From Magnolia sinica (Eukaryota; Streptophyta; Magnoliopsida; Magnoliales; Magnoliaceae), in the NCBI RefSeq assembly GCF_029962835.1, contig NC_080590.1, forward strand, positions 69,155,501 to 69,219,500: 64,000 nucleotides of DNA. The letters run 5' to 3'. The first letter of the stretch is position 1, and each line of letters starts with the position of its first letter. The notes beneath the pieces were generated by a model, which searched no databases, was not told the origin of the DNA, and saw nothing but the letters and a program-made list of their open reading frames with translations. The position numbers and the translations under genes are program-made. This document shows positions 22,890 through 34,790 of this stretch, piece after piece.

Positions 22890-24040
22890 CACCCCCCAAC
22901 CAGCATTTTGCTAGTCCCAAGCAAAACATGCGTGATATAATCTTCAATTCTCAATGTTCAAACCTCTTTTAGAAAACAATCTTTTGTGTAAACAAGTATG
23001 AATGAGTAGAATCTAAAGAAGCAAGAGTGAAATTTTGAAAACCTAGAACCGAATCACATAAGCAATCAATCAAATAGTTTTTTTATTAATCATTTAGGAG
23101 TATAAGTTCATATATCAGTTTTTCTAATGTGCTTAGTGAATTCCAACTTACTTTCCATAAAGATACTATTATTTCATAATGTTAGCCATGCTCATCACTT
23201 TAAGATTACTTAAAAATCAAGTGTTGATTCCGAACTTATCCCATTTTTTTCCAGTTTTTGATTTTATATCGACAGTCCCTTTTATTCATTCATTCTTTCC
23301 AGTCTTTTCATCTTCATTATTTTCATTTCTTTTATTATAAATGACCTTTTTGTTGATCTTACTATTTTTTAATGGGTTCTTTTTATCTTTTTAAGGTGGA
23401 TAAAATTCTCCAAAATCAATTCTCAACATCTATCAATGATTCACATACTAACAATTGGAAATTCTAACACAATTTACAGAAAATAAATTGAATGTGTCTT
23501 GTGATTTAGATCAATATGTTATTCAAACTTCTTCTTAATCAATTAAATGAGAGAACTTGAGTGATATGCTACTCAATTGATCAAACCCAAATAATTTAAT
23601 GTTCAATCTCCATCTTATCATCATACTCAAAGCATTCTTAAGTGCACAAACTATTGCTTTCCAAACAGGTTTGTAATTTGAAAATTTTAAAAAATTCAAA
23701 ATTTTTGCTCAAATACTAAGAAAACTACTGATTAGTTTACCTATTCCATACCCCGCAACCGAAAATCTACATTGTCTTCAATGTAAAAGATATAAGCATC
23801 CAATGCATATGAGAGAACAAAGGCAAGTGATGGAAAGGTAGTACCTGAAGAAGTAAAATTGAGGCTTTTCCAAAGTTCTTAACATATAAATGAGTTAGTA
23901 CAAAGACTAAACTTATTGAAAAACAAATTATCCTAATCCTAAATTTTATGAAAGCAATAAACCTAACTACACCTCCATCAGACTAAAAGGTTAATCTTGA
24001 TATAGAGGATCAATCAGAGGTATGGACATATCCTCTTAAT
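22890..24040 (-). other. 3' untranslated region of the minus fragment
   Basis: No coding. It matches 33690-34790 inverted, including 'ctacattgtcttcaatgtaaaag' near 23768 and the G-rich tract against the LTR. Confidence 0.7.
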
Positions 24041-25127
24041 CAAACTTCTCAACAAATGGCTTGAGACGATGTCCATTCACTTTGAAAACATTGCCATTCG
24101 CTGAATTCTTTATCTCAATGGCCCCATGAGGATAAATAGTAGTAATAATGAAAGGACTGGTCCAACAAGATCAAAGTTTACCCAGAAAAAGATGTAACTG
24201 AGAATTATACAAAAGGACTTTTTGATTTGGTGTAAATGATTTCTGAAGGATGTTCCGGTCATGGAACACCTTCATCCTGTCCTTATAAATGCTCGAGTTC
24301 TCATAAGTATCATTCTGGATTTCTTCAAGTTCGTTTAATTGAAGTTTGCTCAATGAGCTAGCGTTGTCCAAGTTAAAATTCAGATTTTTGATAGCTCAGT
24401 AGGCTCTATGTTCCAGCTCTACGGGCAAGTGGCAAGCTTTCTCATAGACGAGTCTAAAGGGAGACATTCTAATGGGAGTTTTAAAAGCTGTATGGTAAGC
24501 CTATAAAGCATCGATCAAGCAGATTGACTAATCCTTACAATCAGGGTTAACATTTTTTTTCAGAATTTGCTTAAATTCCCTATTGGAATTCTCAGCTTTC
24601 CCACTTGTCTGCAGGTGGTATGGAGTGCTCACTTTATGAGAGATGCCATATTTCTTCATTAAGTTCTCAAATGGCTTCTTACAAAAGTGCAATCCTCTAT
24701 CACTAATAATGGCTCGAGGTGTTCCAAATCAAGAAAGGATGTTTTCTTTTAAGAATTGAATGATCGTTTTATGATCATTATTCGGCACGGGACCACTTTG
24801 ACCCATTTAGTGACATATTCTACTACCAATAATATGTAAATATTTCAAAGGATTGAGGAAATGGCCCCATGAAATCAATGCCCCAACAATCGAATGCTTC
24901 AATGATAAGAATTGGGTTTAGTGGAATCATATTTCGATGGGACAATCCTCCCAATTTTGGACAACGCCCACAAGCTTTACAAAACTCATGAGTATCTCTG
25001 AACATAGTGGGCCAGTAAAAGCCACACTACGTAATTTTGGTCGCGGTCTTTTTAACAGAGAAGTGACCACCACAGGCCTGAGAATGACAAAGGAGATGAC
25101 ACTCTGATGTTCATTATCTAACACACA
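24041..25127 (-). pseudogene. Integrase relic of the minus Athila-like fragment
   Basis: On the minus strand: zinc-binding part FCKACGRCPKLGGLSHRNM and core start FDCWGIDFMGPFPQS (25005-24823), then core remains through 24400, and the C-terminal part [15 protein letters not shown]-like sequence with [12 protein letters not shown] (24371-24171). Stops and frameshifts occur between them. It aligns in order with the plus-strand copy at 32548-33681. Confidence 0.8.
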
Positions 25128-25887
25128 TCTTCTAGGGTTTGGAAAGGGATTGGAGGCCTAGGTGGAGCGCCGACGATGTTCTTCTACTTCAATTTCTTCA
25201 TAGGTTCTAGTAGATTTTTCTGTTTTTCTTATATTTTTTAGTTAGCTATGACTAGCTAAGCTCTTAGTTAGGGCTAAGTGGTGAAGCTTGTAGCGTGTTT
25301 GAATGATTATCTTGCTTTGATTATTGTTTATGTTAAACTTCATTGATTTCTAGTTTAATATTAATCAAATATTTTTAGTTTTCTATGATTTATTTTGACT
25401 TAAATTATAATAAATGCTGCGATAGCTTTAGATATCTTCTTTTCCTATTTTGAGGTTGTGAGATTGGTAAATCCTGTTGTTCACCATCGTTTCCTGGGCA
25501 TGGTAGGGTGATGGAATCACTTCCAATTATCACAATTCTCCTCCATTGAGAATTAGGTAACTGAACAGTTCAAATTTGATTTAAGTTACTTTATCTTCCA
25601 ATTGGATAGGATAGGACTCCAATTCCAATTGTTTTTCTTGAATCAAGCGAGGTAGCATCCTGATAGTTACAAGTAGATCCTTGACACCCTAGTTCCCACA
25701 TTTTAATTGATAGTTTTAATTAACATTATTCACCAGTACTCTTAATTATTCAGATTTCAATTTAGATCTTTTTCTAGTTTTAGTTCTAGTTATTTTCAGA
25801 ATATGTACAAGTTTAGTTTCTGTGGATTCGACTTCTGTCTTACCGAGTTATTACTACGTCACGACCCTACACTTGGGGTTGTGAACA
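25128..25887 (+). repeat. Truncated 5' LTR (R-U5 portion)
   Basis: It begins TCTAGGGTTTGGAAAGGG, matching the 3' LTR from 35362, and ends GGTTGTGAACA before the primer site. U3 and TATA are absent, so the element has no promoter of its own. The start corresponds to about 35 bp after a TATA-like AT-rich stretch in the 3' LTR, near the expected transcription start. Confidence 0.8.
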
Positions 25888-25893
25888 AGTTTT

Positions 25894-25911
25894 TGGCGCT
25901 GTTGCAGGGGA
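25894..25911 (+). promoter_or_regulatory. Primer-binding site, Asp-tRNA type
   Basis: TGGCGCTGTTGCAGGGGA lies six bases inside the LTR. It differs at two positions from TGGCGCCGTTGCCGGGGA, the complement of the plant Asp-tRNA 3' end used by Athila elements. Confidence 0.8.
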
Positions 25912-27299
25912 CTATGGCTACGTTTTTCTGAGATCAATTAGTATTAGAATTAGGTTAAAATTAGGATTAACTTTTTTCTTTGTTTTTAGGTTAGAATTTT
26001 TCTAGATTTATTTTTAGAAACTAACATTGTTTTCTGTTTTGTAGGATCTTAACTTAGCAACTCTAATCTAGTAACCTCTTTCCAATTCTCTCTTTCTAAA
26101 TTTCTTATTTGCTCTAGATTTCTTTCTTCTTAGGTTTAAATTGGTTTAGTTACTTGAGGGCTGAGAGTGTTTCATGCCCAAGTGGGTCCGTGATAACACT
26201 CTGTCTTTTAAGTGAAGGAGGATTAGTCGAAGTGTTGGATATCCATCACAAGATTAGACACCACTTGAGACCCTCTGAGTCAATAGAAGTGATGGCTACA
26301 AATCAACCTTAACCCCCAGTTTAGGAAGTTTAAGATGAAAATGAGGTGCATAATGCACCACCACCTCGTACTCTATGAGATTATTTACAACCAGTGGGGG
26401 TGAGTACGCCTTCCTGCATGATATTCCCATTGAATGCAGGAATCGTGGATATTAAATCAGAGTAATTCAACTACTTACTAAGTTTCATGGACTAGAATCT
26501 GAAAGTCCACACTTGCACATGAAAGAGTTTGATGAGATAATATCCACATTGCACTTTCCAAACGTGACTGAGGACACAATAAGACTGAAATTATTCCCTT
26601 TCTCCTTGAAAGAAAAAGCTAAGTCGTGGTTACATTCCTTAAGACCATGGACCATTGGCACATGAGCCGAGATGACAAGAGAGCTCCTTAAAAAGTAATT
26701 CCCATATCATAAAACAAATACTTTAAGGAAAACAATCATGGATTTTCCGCAAAAAGAGGGTGAGACCTTCTTCCAATGTTGGGAGCGATATAAGGATCTC
26801 ATAAATTCATGTCTACAACATGTATATGAAATATGGTGAGTAACAAGCTTTTTCTATGATGGATTGACTTCACCCATGCGCCAATTTGTAGAGATGATGT
26901 GTAATGAGGAATTCATGAACAGGGAAGCCAATGAAGTGTGGGATTATTTTGATAAACTAATTAAAAATGTGTGATCATGGGACATATCCCCAATCCCCAT
27001 AACTTCTAAGCCTACTCAATCAAGAGAGAATAGGGGAATGTAGTTCTAAATGAAAGTGCCTTGGTTTGTCAATTAGCGTGTGTGTTGGGTCAGTCAGACT
27101 ACAGAGCCTCATAGGAAGATCAATTCAAGCGTCTGCCTCAACCGGATGTGTGTAAGCTTGCCATAGGTAAATCTAAAGCCTCACATCCCATATCCCAAAA
27201 CACCAGGTGAATAAAACCCTTAAAACTAGTTAGAACATTATAGGATTTTTAAGTAGGAAAGCTTTTTCAAAAATCAGAAAATCTCTAAGTTTTCTTGCT

Positions 27300-28110
27300 T
27301 TGTCGATTTTATCGATACACATCTCGATATGATTGACCTTCTCTATCGATGTCCTCAATCCCTAAAACGATATTATCGAAAAGAGGATAAAAAGTGTCCA
27401 GCAATCGCATATATCTCTGGACTGATTTATCGATGTATCGATCCACATATCGATATCATCGATATTTGAATCTCGAGTCCATCGAAGATGACTCGATAAT
27501 ATCGACAGACAGATTTTCGGCGCCCCTATTTTTTCTTAAGAATATCATATATGCATCGATATATCGAAGCCTCCTTGATACCATCAAAATTCAAATCTCG
27601 ATAATATCAGAAGGCTCTCGATGAGATCAGTCTAAGGCGTCAAGTTCTTCCAGCAAAATATTTCAGGATGGTTTATCTATGATCGAGGGTCTCTCGATAG
27701 AATCAATATTCAAATATCGATGATATTGGTACCAGGTCGATTGCATCGAACAAAGACATAAACTGTCCAGCAAGCTTAATGAGAAATCCGCTGGATTTAT
27801 CGATACCTCGACTCTGATATCAATATCATGGACATTCAAATTCCGACGATCTCGATGGTCCCTCGATCATTCTTGAAAACCTGAAATATTTCATGTCCAG
27901 TCTCTCTTGCTTTCAAGTATCGATGAATCGAACCTCTCATCGATGACATCGGAGTTCGAAATCCGATGACATCGACAAGTGTTTCTATTCCATCGACCAG
28001 TTGGCTAAAGGTTTCAAAAGCGTATGACATTGAGTTTGTGTCATCGAGCAGACCATCGATGCTATCGAGAGTATACGCTCGATGATATTGAACCCGCTCG
28101 ATGATATCAA
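27300..28110 (+). repeat. U3 array of TCGAT(N)ATCGA palindromes in the solo LTR
   Basis: More than fifteen dyads of the type ATCGATATCATCGAT, TCGATGATATCGA or TCGATGACATCGA are spread over 800 bp, ending about 50 bp before the TATA-like TATTTAAA (28158-28165). The motif class matches that in the gypsy LTR at 22205-22600 although the elements are unrelated. Confidence 0.7.
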
Positions 28111-28157
28111 ACTCAGTCATAAATGTGACCATTTTATATCCGTTGGAACCTTTTGCC

Positions 28158-28165
28158 TATTTAAA
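28158..28165 (+). promoter_or_regulatory. TATA-like box of solo LTR
   Basis: CCTATTTAAAGAAAGC directly follows the palindrome array, in the same order as in the full copia LTRs. Confidence 0.45.
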
Positions 28166-30240
28166 GAAAGCTTCTCTATTGTTGCTGGTAGAGAAATAAG
28201 AGAGTGCTTTTGTGTGTTTCAAGCCTTAGATCATTTACCTAAAGCTCTTTCTCTGAAGGGAGTTCAGCCTCCAATCCACCCTCATCATTGATATTCAATA
28301 AAGTGGATTGGGGAATGAACTTCTGCATTCAAGGATCCTCCAACAACTATCTTAATGGCAAATCATTAAGCTGGGATGCATTGAATACATAATCAGAACC
28401 ACTCTATCTTCCTTACAGGAAAATATTTTATAGAGTAGGATTCTGTTCTAACCTTGACTCAACCCGAAGCCTCGTATTGGTACATCATCTGGGTTGCGGA
28501 TCAAGGAAGTCAAAGACTCTTCATCAACAAGGAGGAGATCTTCGTCAACATGCTGAATAGAACTCATCCACTTATTTGTAAGTTATTAGAGTCCAGAGGA
28601 CACTTATGATCATTCCTTTTTAGGATTGGGTCTTAGGTGTTTCTCACCCCTTCATGCCCTCGTAGGAGGCCTTCGGTGGGAGTGTACGTAGTGGGTGCGT
28701 TGTGTGGACCCTTGCTCTGTGGAGAGCATAAACATCTGGTTGAAGGTTAACCTATTTAAAACCTTAGGTTAGAGGTGAACCGAGTGAAACCTCAGGGTCT
28801 TGTGGAAGATCCTTGACCAGTGTGCCTAAAAGTGGGTGCGTTGTGTTTACCCTTGCTTGTGAAAGCATAAATAGTCGACCTCAGTGTAGGTTGTAAAGGT
28901 TGAAGGTGAACCTGATTTAAAATCTTAGGTTTGAGGTGAACCGCTGTGAAACCTCCTTAGTGAAATCCGGTACACTCAAGGGTTGAGTGCGGTTACCGAG
29001 AGTGGAGTAGACAAGTAGTCGAACCACTATAAAAATGATTGTGTTTGAGATTGCTATTCTTTTGTTTGTGTGACTTGCGTTAATATTTTCATGTCTGAAT
29101 ATCTGTGATCACACCTCACACACTTACATAGTTATATCCATCATAAACTAAGTTGAATATTGTTTACTTCTTAAATAGTTTGTGATTGGATCCTCTACCG
29201 GGCTTGGAAGCCAGTAGAGTTACTTTTGAGTATTCCTAATATGTGTATGTTATTAGGATTAGTGTAATAGGGCTTTAAATAAATCATAAAACTATAAAAA
29301 GTCCTATTCACCCCCCTCTAGGACATATTGACATATCCCTACTTCGACTAAAGTGGTCTTCACCGCTATTTCACTAAAAGAAGAGGATGACATAAGTGCA
29401 AGAGTGGCTAATCTCACAAGGAAAGTCGAGGCCATAAAACTTAAGAAAGTAGAACCTACTAAGGTAGTAGAAGTTCTTTGTGGTATTTGTGCTTGCAACA
29501 TACATACAACTGAAAATTGCCTAACAATTCCTGCTTTTCAAAGACTGTTGAATGCGTTATCAAATGCCGTAAACAACTACTAACACCAATTCAGCGAATC
29601 CACCTCGAAGACATATAATTCCAATTGGAAGAACCATCCAAACTTCAGTTAGAGGAATGGACAAACTCAAGGGATCCCTACCCAATTCTTAAATCAAGGG
29701 AACCTCAAGAGGAACTGGTTTGTAATTCCACACAAACTCAAGAGCTCATCTAGTAAAGCACACTCCAAGCATTACAAGAACTTACAAAAGTTATACAAAA
29801 CATAGATTCATGCATTGTGATTATGAAGAAAGGGATCCTTCCAGCTCAACCTCTCCCCAATCCTAAATCGTAATATGAAATAAGTTACCCAAGCTCTTCA
29901 AATAAGATGGAGCAGGCTAAGTCTATCACCACTCTTAGGAGCGGAAAGACAATTGACAAATCTATTCCGGTGAGGGCTGAAAATCCTAAGGACCCAAAAG
30001 AAGATGAGAATGATAGGCCTAGCATTGCTCCACATGGGTTAGAATCGGAACCTCAAAGTAAATCAATTACACCATTCCCCTAATGTTTGATTGCACCAAA
30101 ACCTCTAGCTAACTCACAGGATATTTCAGAAGTGTTGAAACAAGTGAAAATCAACATCCCTCTGCTGGACACTATAAAACAAATCCCTCTTACACCAAAT
30201 TTCTGAAAGATTTATGTACAACCAAGAGACGATAGAGCGT

Positions 30241-30900
30241 TTAAAAGAAAAATTTTCTGACAGAAAAGGTGAGTGGCATCCTCAACCAAGATGTACGACA
30301 AAAATATAAAGACCCTAGTAGCCCAACTATCACCTGTATAATTGGGAATCACCAGATTAAGCATGCACTTCTTGACTTGGGAGCGAGCGTTAATTTGATT
30401 CCTTTCTCGGTATATGAACAATTAGGTCTAGGTGAATTAAAACCCACCCAAACCACATTACACTTGCTAATCGTTCAGTCCGTGTACCGAGAGGGATGAT
30501 TGAAGATGTGTTGGTCCAGGTTGACAAATTCTACTATCCAGTAGATTTTATCGTCGTGGATACTTAACCCATTACAGACATGAGCACTCAGATCCTTGTC
30601 ATCCTTGGTCGCCCATTCCTTGCTACATCCAATGCCATCATCAATTGTAGGAATGGAGTTATGAATTTGTCTTTCGGGAATATGACATCGGAGCTCAATA
30701 TCTTTTTCAATATGAGCAAACAGTCAAAGGATGTTGATGATACCCACAACATTAACATGATCGAATCTTTCGTGGAAGATAGAGCACTTTTAACTATATA
30801 CTCTGACACTTTAGAGAGTGCTTGGCCCACTCCCCTGATTTGGATGATGACACGATTAAGGAGATGGATGTCATGCTTGATGCTGAGCTGGTACTTGAAG
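30241..30900 (+). pseudogene. Aspartic protease of the plus Athila-like element
   Basis: Frames 30269-30499 and 30580-30990 give LLDLGASVNLIPFSVYEQLG and LVILGRPFLATSNAIINC, the two halves of the retropepsin. A one-base shift near 30470 and a TAA near 30565 separate them. The sequence is very close to the open copy at 1-2055. Confidence 0.85.
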
Positions 30901-31229
30901 TTAATCGGTGAAGGCCACAATTTGAAAAATTACCCGAAACTGATGCAGTGCCTCTACCATTTAGCCTCAAAGCACCAATGCTTTACCTAAAACCTTTACC
31001 TGTTGATCTTAAATATGTCTACTTAGGTCAAGATGAGACATACACGGTGGTGATTTCTTCCCACCTTGAGAAAGAACATGAGAGTGTGCTTATTTTCACT
31101 CTCATTAAGCATAAAGGAGCACTGGAATGGTCGATTACAAACCTCAAGAGAATTGACTCTTTGATTTGTACTCACTGCATTCATCTTGAGGATGATACGA
31201 ACACCTCCAAGCAACCACAATATTGATTA

Positions 31230-31900
31230 AATCCAAACATGAAGGAAGTGGTAAAGGCTAAGGTACTTAAGTTATTGGATGTGGGTATCATATACCCTAT
31301 ATCCGACAATCAATGGGTGAGTCCAACTTAGGTAGTTCCTAAGAAGTCCGGAATCACCACCGTAGCCAATGCCGACAATGAACTCATGCCAACTAGAATT
31401 ACTACTAGTTGGAGAATGTGCATTGACTACAAAAAGCTGAATACCGTCACAAGGAAGGACCACTTTCCTTTGCCCTTCATTGATCAAATTTCAGAAAGGA
31501 TAACTGGTCACTCTTACTACTATTTCCTTGACGAATATTCAGGCTACAATCAGATAGAGATAGCCCTTGAAAATCAAGAAAAGATAACATTTACATGTCC
31601 CTTTAGCACCTTTACTTACTAAAGGATGCCATTCGAACGGTGCAATGTCCCCGCCACCTTTCAGCGATGCATGTATTATATGTCCAAGGAAATTGAGGTA
31701 GACAAGGCTAAAATCGATCGTATCTCTAACCTACCACCTCCCAATAGCATACATGACATGCAATCCTTCTTAAGACATGCCAGATTCTATAGATAATTCA
31801 TAAAGGACTTTAGTCATCTCTCTTATCCTTTATATAATCTCCTTCAAAAAGATGCACCGTACGAGTGGAGTGAACAATGTCAAGAAGCTTTCACTAAGAT
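31230..31900 (+). pseudogene. Reverse transcriptase with the catalytic core deleted
   Basis: After NPNMKEVVKAKVLKLLDVG the RT shows WRMCIDYKKLNTVTRKDHFP, YYFLDEYSGYNQIEIA and ATFQRCMYYMS. It then jumps directly to KEIEVDKAKIDRISNLPPP near 31680. In related RTs about 70-75 residues, including the YxDD box, lie between these two points, so an in-frame deletion removed the active site. Stops are also present (for example after CPFSTFTY). It cannot polymerise DNA. Confidence 0.8.
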
Positions 31901-32400
31901 AAAGGGCATGTTGATGACCGCACGTATCATGCAGCCACCCGATTCGAGCATCTCTTTTGAGATTATGTGTGACACGTCTGACTATGTTATTGGGACAGTA
32001 TTAAGCCAGGGAAAAGAGAAGAAGCCCCATGTGATCATTATGCGAGTAGAACTCTAAATTTTACCCAAGTGAGCTACTCTACTACGGAGGAGCTCTTGTC
32101 GTAGTGTTCGCTTTGGACAAATTTAAGTCCTACTTGATCAGATCCAAGATCATCATTTACACTGATCATGCGGTGTTGAAATACATTCTCTCTAAGAATG
32201 ATGCTAAGCCCAGCTTGATAAGATAAATCCTTCTACTCCAAGAGTTCGACATTGAAATACGAGACAAAAAGGGAGTAGAGAATGTAGTGGCTGACCATCT
32301 ATGTAGGCTTGATCTCCCTGATTCCCTTAAGCTGATTCTGATAAATGATATATTCCCTGATAAAAAATTGTTTAGACTCTCTCAATTACCTTAGTTTGTT
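31901..32400 (+). pseudogene. RNase H of the plus Athila-like element
   Basis: It begins with the RT-thumb phrase HDMQSFLRHARFYR and AFTKIKGMLM, then FEIMCDTSDYVIGTVLSQ (catalytic Asp region). The rest is present in shifted frames (for example VVFALDKFKSYLIRSKIIIYTDHA after 32100). At least two frameshifts interrupt it. Confidence 0.75.
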
Positions 32401-32547
32401 GACATTGTGAATTATCTTGCTATAGGTTTCATGCTGACATATTAGACTACACCAGATAAGAAAAAATTCTTCACCAAGGTACGTAAATTTTTATGGGATG
32501 GTCCTTATCTATTCAAATATTACCCAGACCAAATTCTAAGAAGATGT

Positions 32548-33681
32548 GTGTTAGACAATGAACATCAAAGTATCATCTCCTTTTATCATTCTCAAGCTTG
32601 TGGTGGTCACTTTTATGCTAAAAAGACGACGACCAAAATCCTGCAGTGCAGCTTTTATTGGCCCATGATGTTCAAAGATACTCATGATTTTTGCAAAGCT
32701 TGTGAGTGTTGTCAGAAATTGGGAGTGTTGTCCTGTCGAAATATGATGCCTCTGAATCCTATTCTTATCATTGAAGCATTTGATTGCTGGGGCATCAATT
32801 TCATAGGAACATTCCCCCAATCCTTTAGGAATATTTACATTTTGCTAGCAGTGGACTATGTCACTAAGTGGATTGAAGCAATCCCGTGCCAGAACACTGA
32901 TCATCGAACGGTCATTAGATTCTTAAAAAAAACATCCTTTCCTGGTTCGGAACGCCTCGAGCCATCATTAGTGATGGAGGGTTACACTTTTGTAATAGGC
33001 CATTTGAGAACTTAATGAAGAAATATGACATCTCTCATAAAGTGAGCACTTCATACCACTCGCAGACAAGTGGGCAAGCTGAGAATTTCAACAGGGAAAT
33101 TAAACAAATTTTAGAAAACATGGTTTACCCTGACCATAAGGATTGGTCAATCCTCTTGACCGATGCTTTATGGGCTTACCATATAACTTTTAAGACCCCC
33201 ATTGGAATGTCTCCCTTTAGACTCATCTATGGGAAAGCTTGCCACTTGTCCATGGAATTGGAACATAGAGCCTACTGGGCTATTAAAAAATCTAAACTTT
33301 AACTTAGACAACGCTGGCTCGCTATGTAAGCTTCAATTAAATGAACTTGAAGAAATCCGGAACGATGCTTATGAGAACTCTAGAATTTACAAGGACAGGA
33401 TGAAGGTGTTCCATGACAAGAACATCCTTAGGAAATCATTCATAACTGGTCAAAAAGTCCTTATATATAATTCTCGGTTACACCTTTTTTCCAAAAAATT
33501 TTGATCCCGTTGGACTGATCCTTTCACTGTTACTAATGTTTATCCTCATGGAGCCGTCGAGATAAAGAATCTAACAAATGGCAATGTTTTCAAAGTAAAT
33601 GGACATCGTCTGAAGCCATTTGTTGAAAAGTTTGATTCAGAAGATATGTCCATGCCTCTGATTGATCCTGTATACCAGGAT
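32548..33681 (+). pseudogene. Integrase of the plus Athila-like element
   Basis: Zinc-binding HSQACGGHFYAKKT with CKACECCQKLG, then core FDCWGINFIGTFPQS (first catalytic Asp replaced by Asn), YVTKWIEAIPC, and [17 protein letters not shown] with catalytic Glu and [19 protein letters not shown]. The C-terminal part includes [20 protein letters not shown] and [20 protein letters not shown]. Frame changes occur near 33010 and 33302. Pol ends about 33681. Confidence 0.85.
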
Positions 33682-34790
33682 TGACCTCCTAGTCTGATAG
33701 AGGTATAGTTAGGTTACCGCTTACTTAGGACTAGGATAGTTTGATTTCAATTTGTTTAGTCTTCATGCTAACCCATTTTCACATTAAGAACATTGGAAAA
33801 TCTTCAATTCCTCTTCTTCAGGTACTACCTTTCCATCCCTTCTCCTTTCTTTTCGTTGTCTCATGTGCATTGCATGCTTATATCTTTTACATTGAGGACA
33901 ATGTAGATTTTAGGTTGGGGTGTGGATTAGGTAAACTAATCAGTTTTTTCTTAGTTTTTGAGCAAAAAAATTGAAAATTTTCAAATTAAAAACCTATTCG
34001 GGAAGCGATAGTTTGTGCTCTTAAGAATGCATTGAGTATGATGATAAGATATGGATTGAACTTTTAATTGTTGGAGTTTGATCAATTGAGTAGCATATCA
34101 CTTAAGTTCTCTCATCTAATTGACTAAGAGGAAGTTTGAATATCATGTTAATCTAAGTCACAAGTCACATTCAAATTGCTTTTTGTGAATATGCTAGAAT
34201 TTCTAATTGTTAGCATGTCTATCATTAATAGATGTTGAGAATTAAGTCTGGAGGTTTTATCCACCTTAAAAAATGAAAAGAACCAGTTAAAAAATAGTGA
34301 GATCAATAAAAAGGTCATGTATGGTAAAAAGACTGGAAAAGAATGAAAAAGAATGAAAAAGAATGAAAAGTTTGAAAAGAATGAATGAAAAAAGACTGTC
34401 GATATAAAATCAAAAACTAAAAAAAGAAGGAAAATAGGATAAGTTCAGAATCAACACTTGATTATTCAAGTAATCCTGATGTGATGAGCATGACTAACAT
34501 TATGAAATAATAGTACTTTTATGGAAAGTAAGTTGAAATTCACTAAGCACATTGGGAAAACTTGATATATGAACTTATGCTCTTAATTTATTGATGAAGA
34601 ACCTATTTGATTGATTGCTCATTTGATTCAACTCTAGGTTTTCAAATTTTCACTCTCGCTTCTTTGGATTATACTCATTCATTCTTGTTTACACAAAAGA
34701 TTATTTTCTTGAAGAACTTTGAACATTGAGAATTGAAAATTATGTTATGCATGTTTTACTCAGGACTAGTAAAATGCTGGTTGGCAGGTG
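33682..34790 (+). other. 3' untranslated region and purine tract of the plus element
   Basis: No coding is seen. It contains tandem 'aagaatgaaa' units near 34333-34385 and the family phrase 'gaggacaatgtagatttta' near 33893. TGGTTGGCAGGTG abuts the LTR. It matches 22890-24040 inverted. Confidence 0.7.

Larger units (their letters stand above)
21349..25127 (-). mobile_element. Athila-like element fragment, minus strand (3' LTR to integrase)
   Basis: Reading leftward from 25127: the integrase relic, the 3' untranslated region, a G-rich tract at about 22899-22890 and the 3' LTR. Its content matches 32541-36068 of the plus element in inverted orientation. It breaks at 25127 inside integrase, exactly where the plus element's 5' LTR begins. 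Gag, protease and RT are absent. Confidence 0.85.
27051..29373 (+). mobile_element. Sirevirus-like copia solo LTR inside gag
   Basis: It starts TGAAAGTGCC and ends GCTATTTCA. The five bases CTAAA occur on both sides (27046-27050, 29374-29378), a target duplication. Near the 3' end it has CCTATTCACCCCCCTCTAGGAC, cut here into the shared phrase 'cacccccctctaggacatat', and the phrase 'gtggagtag...cgaaccactataaa'. Both also occur in the two full copia elements at 37645 and 52071. No internal region remains, so it formed by recombination between two LTRs. The length is 2323 bp. No real coding is inside. Confidence 0.88.
26292..30240 (+). pseudogene. Gag of the plus Athila-like element, interrupted by a solo LTR
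   Basis: From an ATG at 26292 the frame reads MATNQP, then a capsid block with LKLFPFSLKEKAKSWLHSL, DFPQKEGETFFQCWERYKDL and FYDGLTSPMRQFVEMM (about 26500-26930), several TAG/TGA stops included. At 27050 a copia LTR intervenes. After 29373 the protein resumes in frame (LKEEDDISARVANLTRKVEA) and shows the CCHC knuckle CGICACNIHTTENC (about 29478). Removing the insertion and one CTAAA copy rejoins the sequence exactly. A Gln/Lys-rich tail leads to protease. Confidence 0.8.

Noticed and set aside
27300-28110. Repeat array resembling a CRISPR
   Set aside because: Spacing is irregular, repeats are short degenerate palindromes, and the array sits in a plant LTR promoter with no cas genes.
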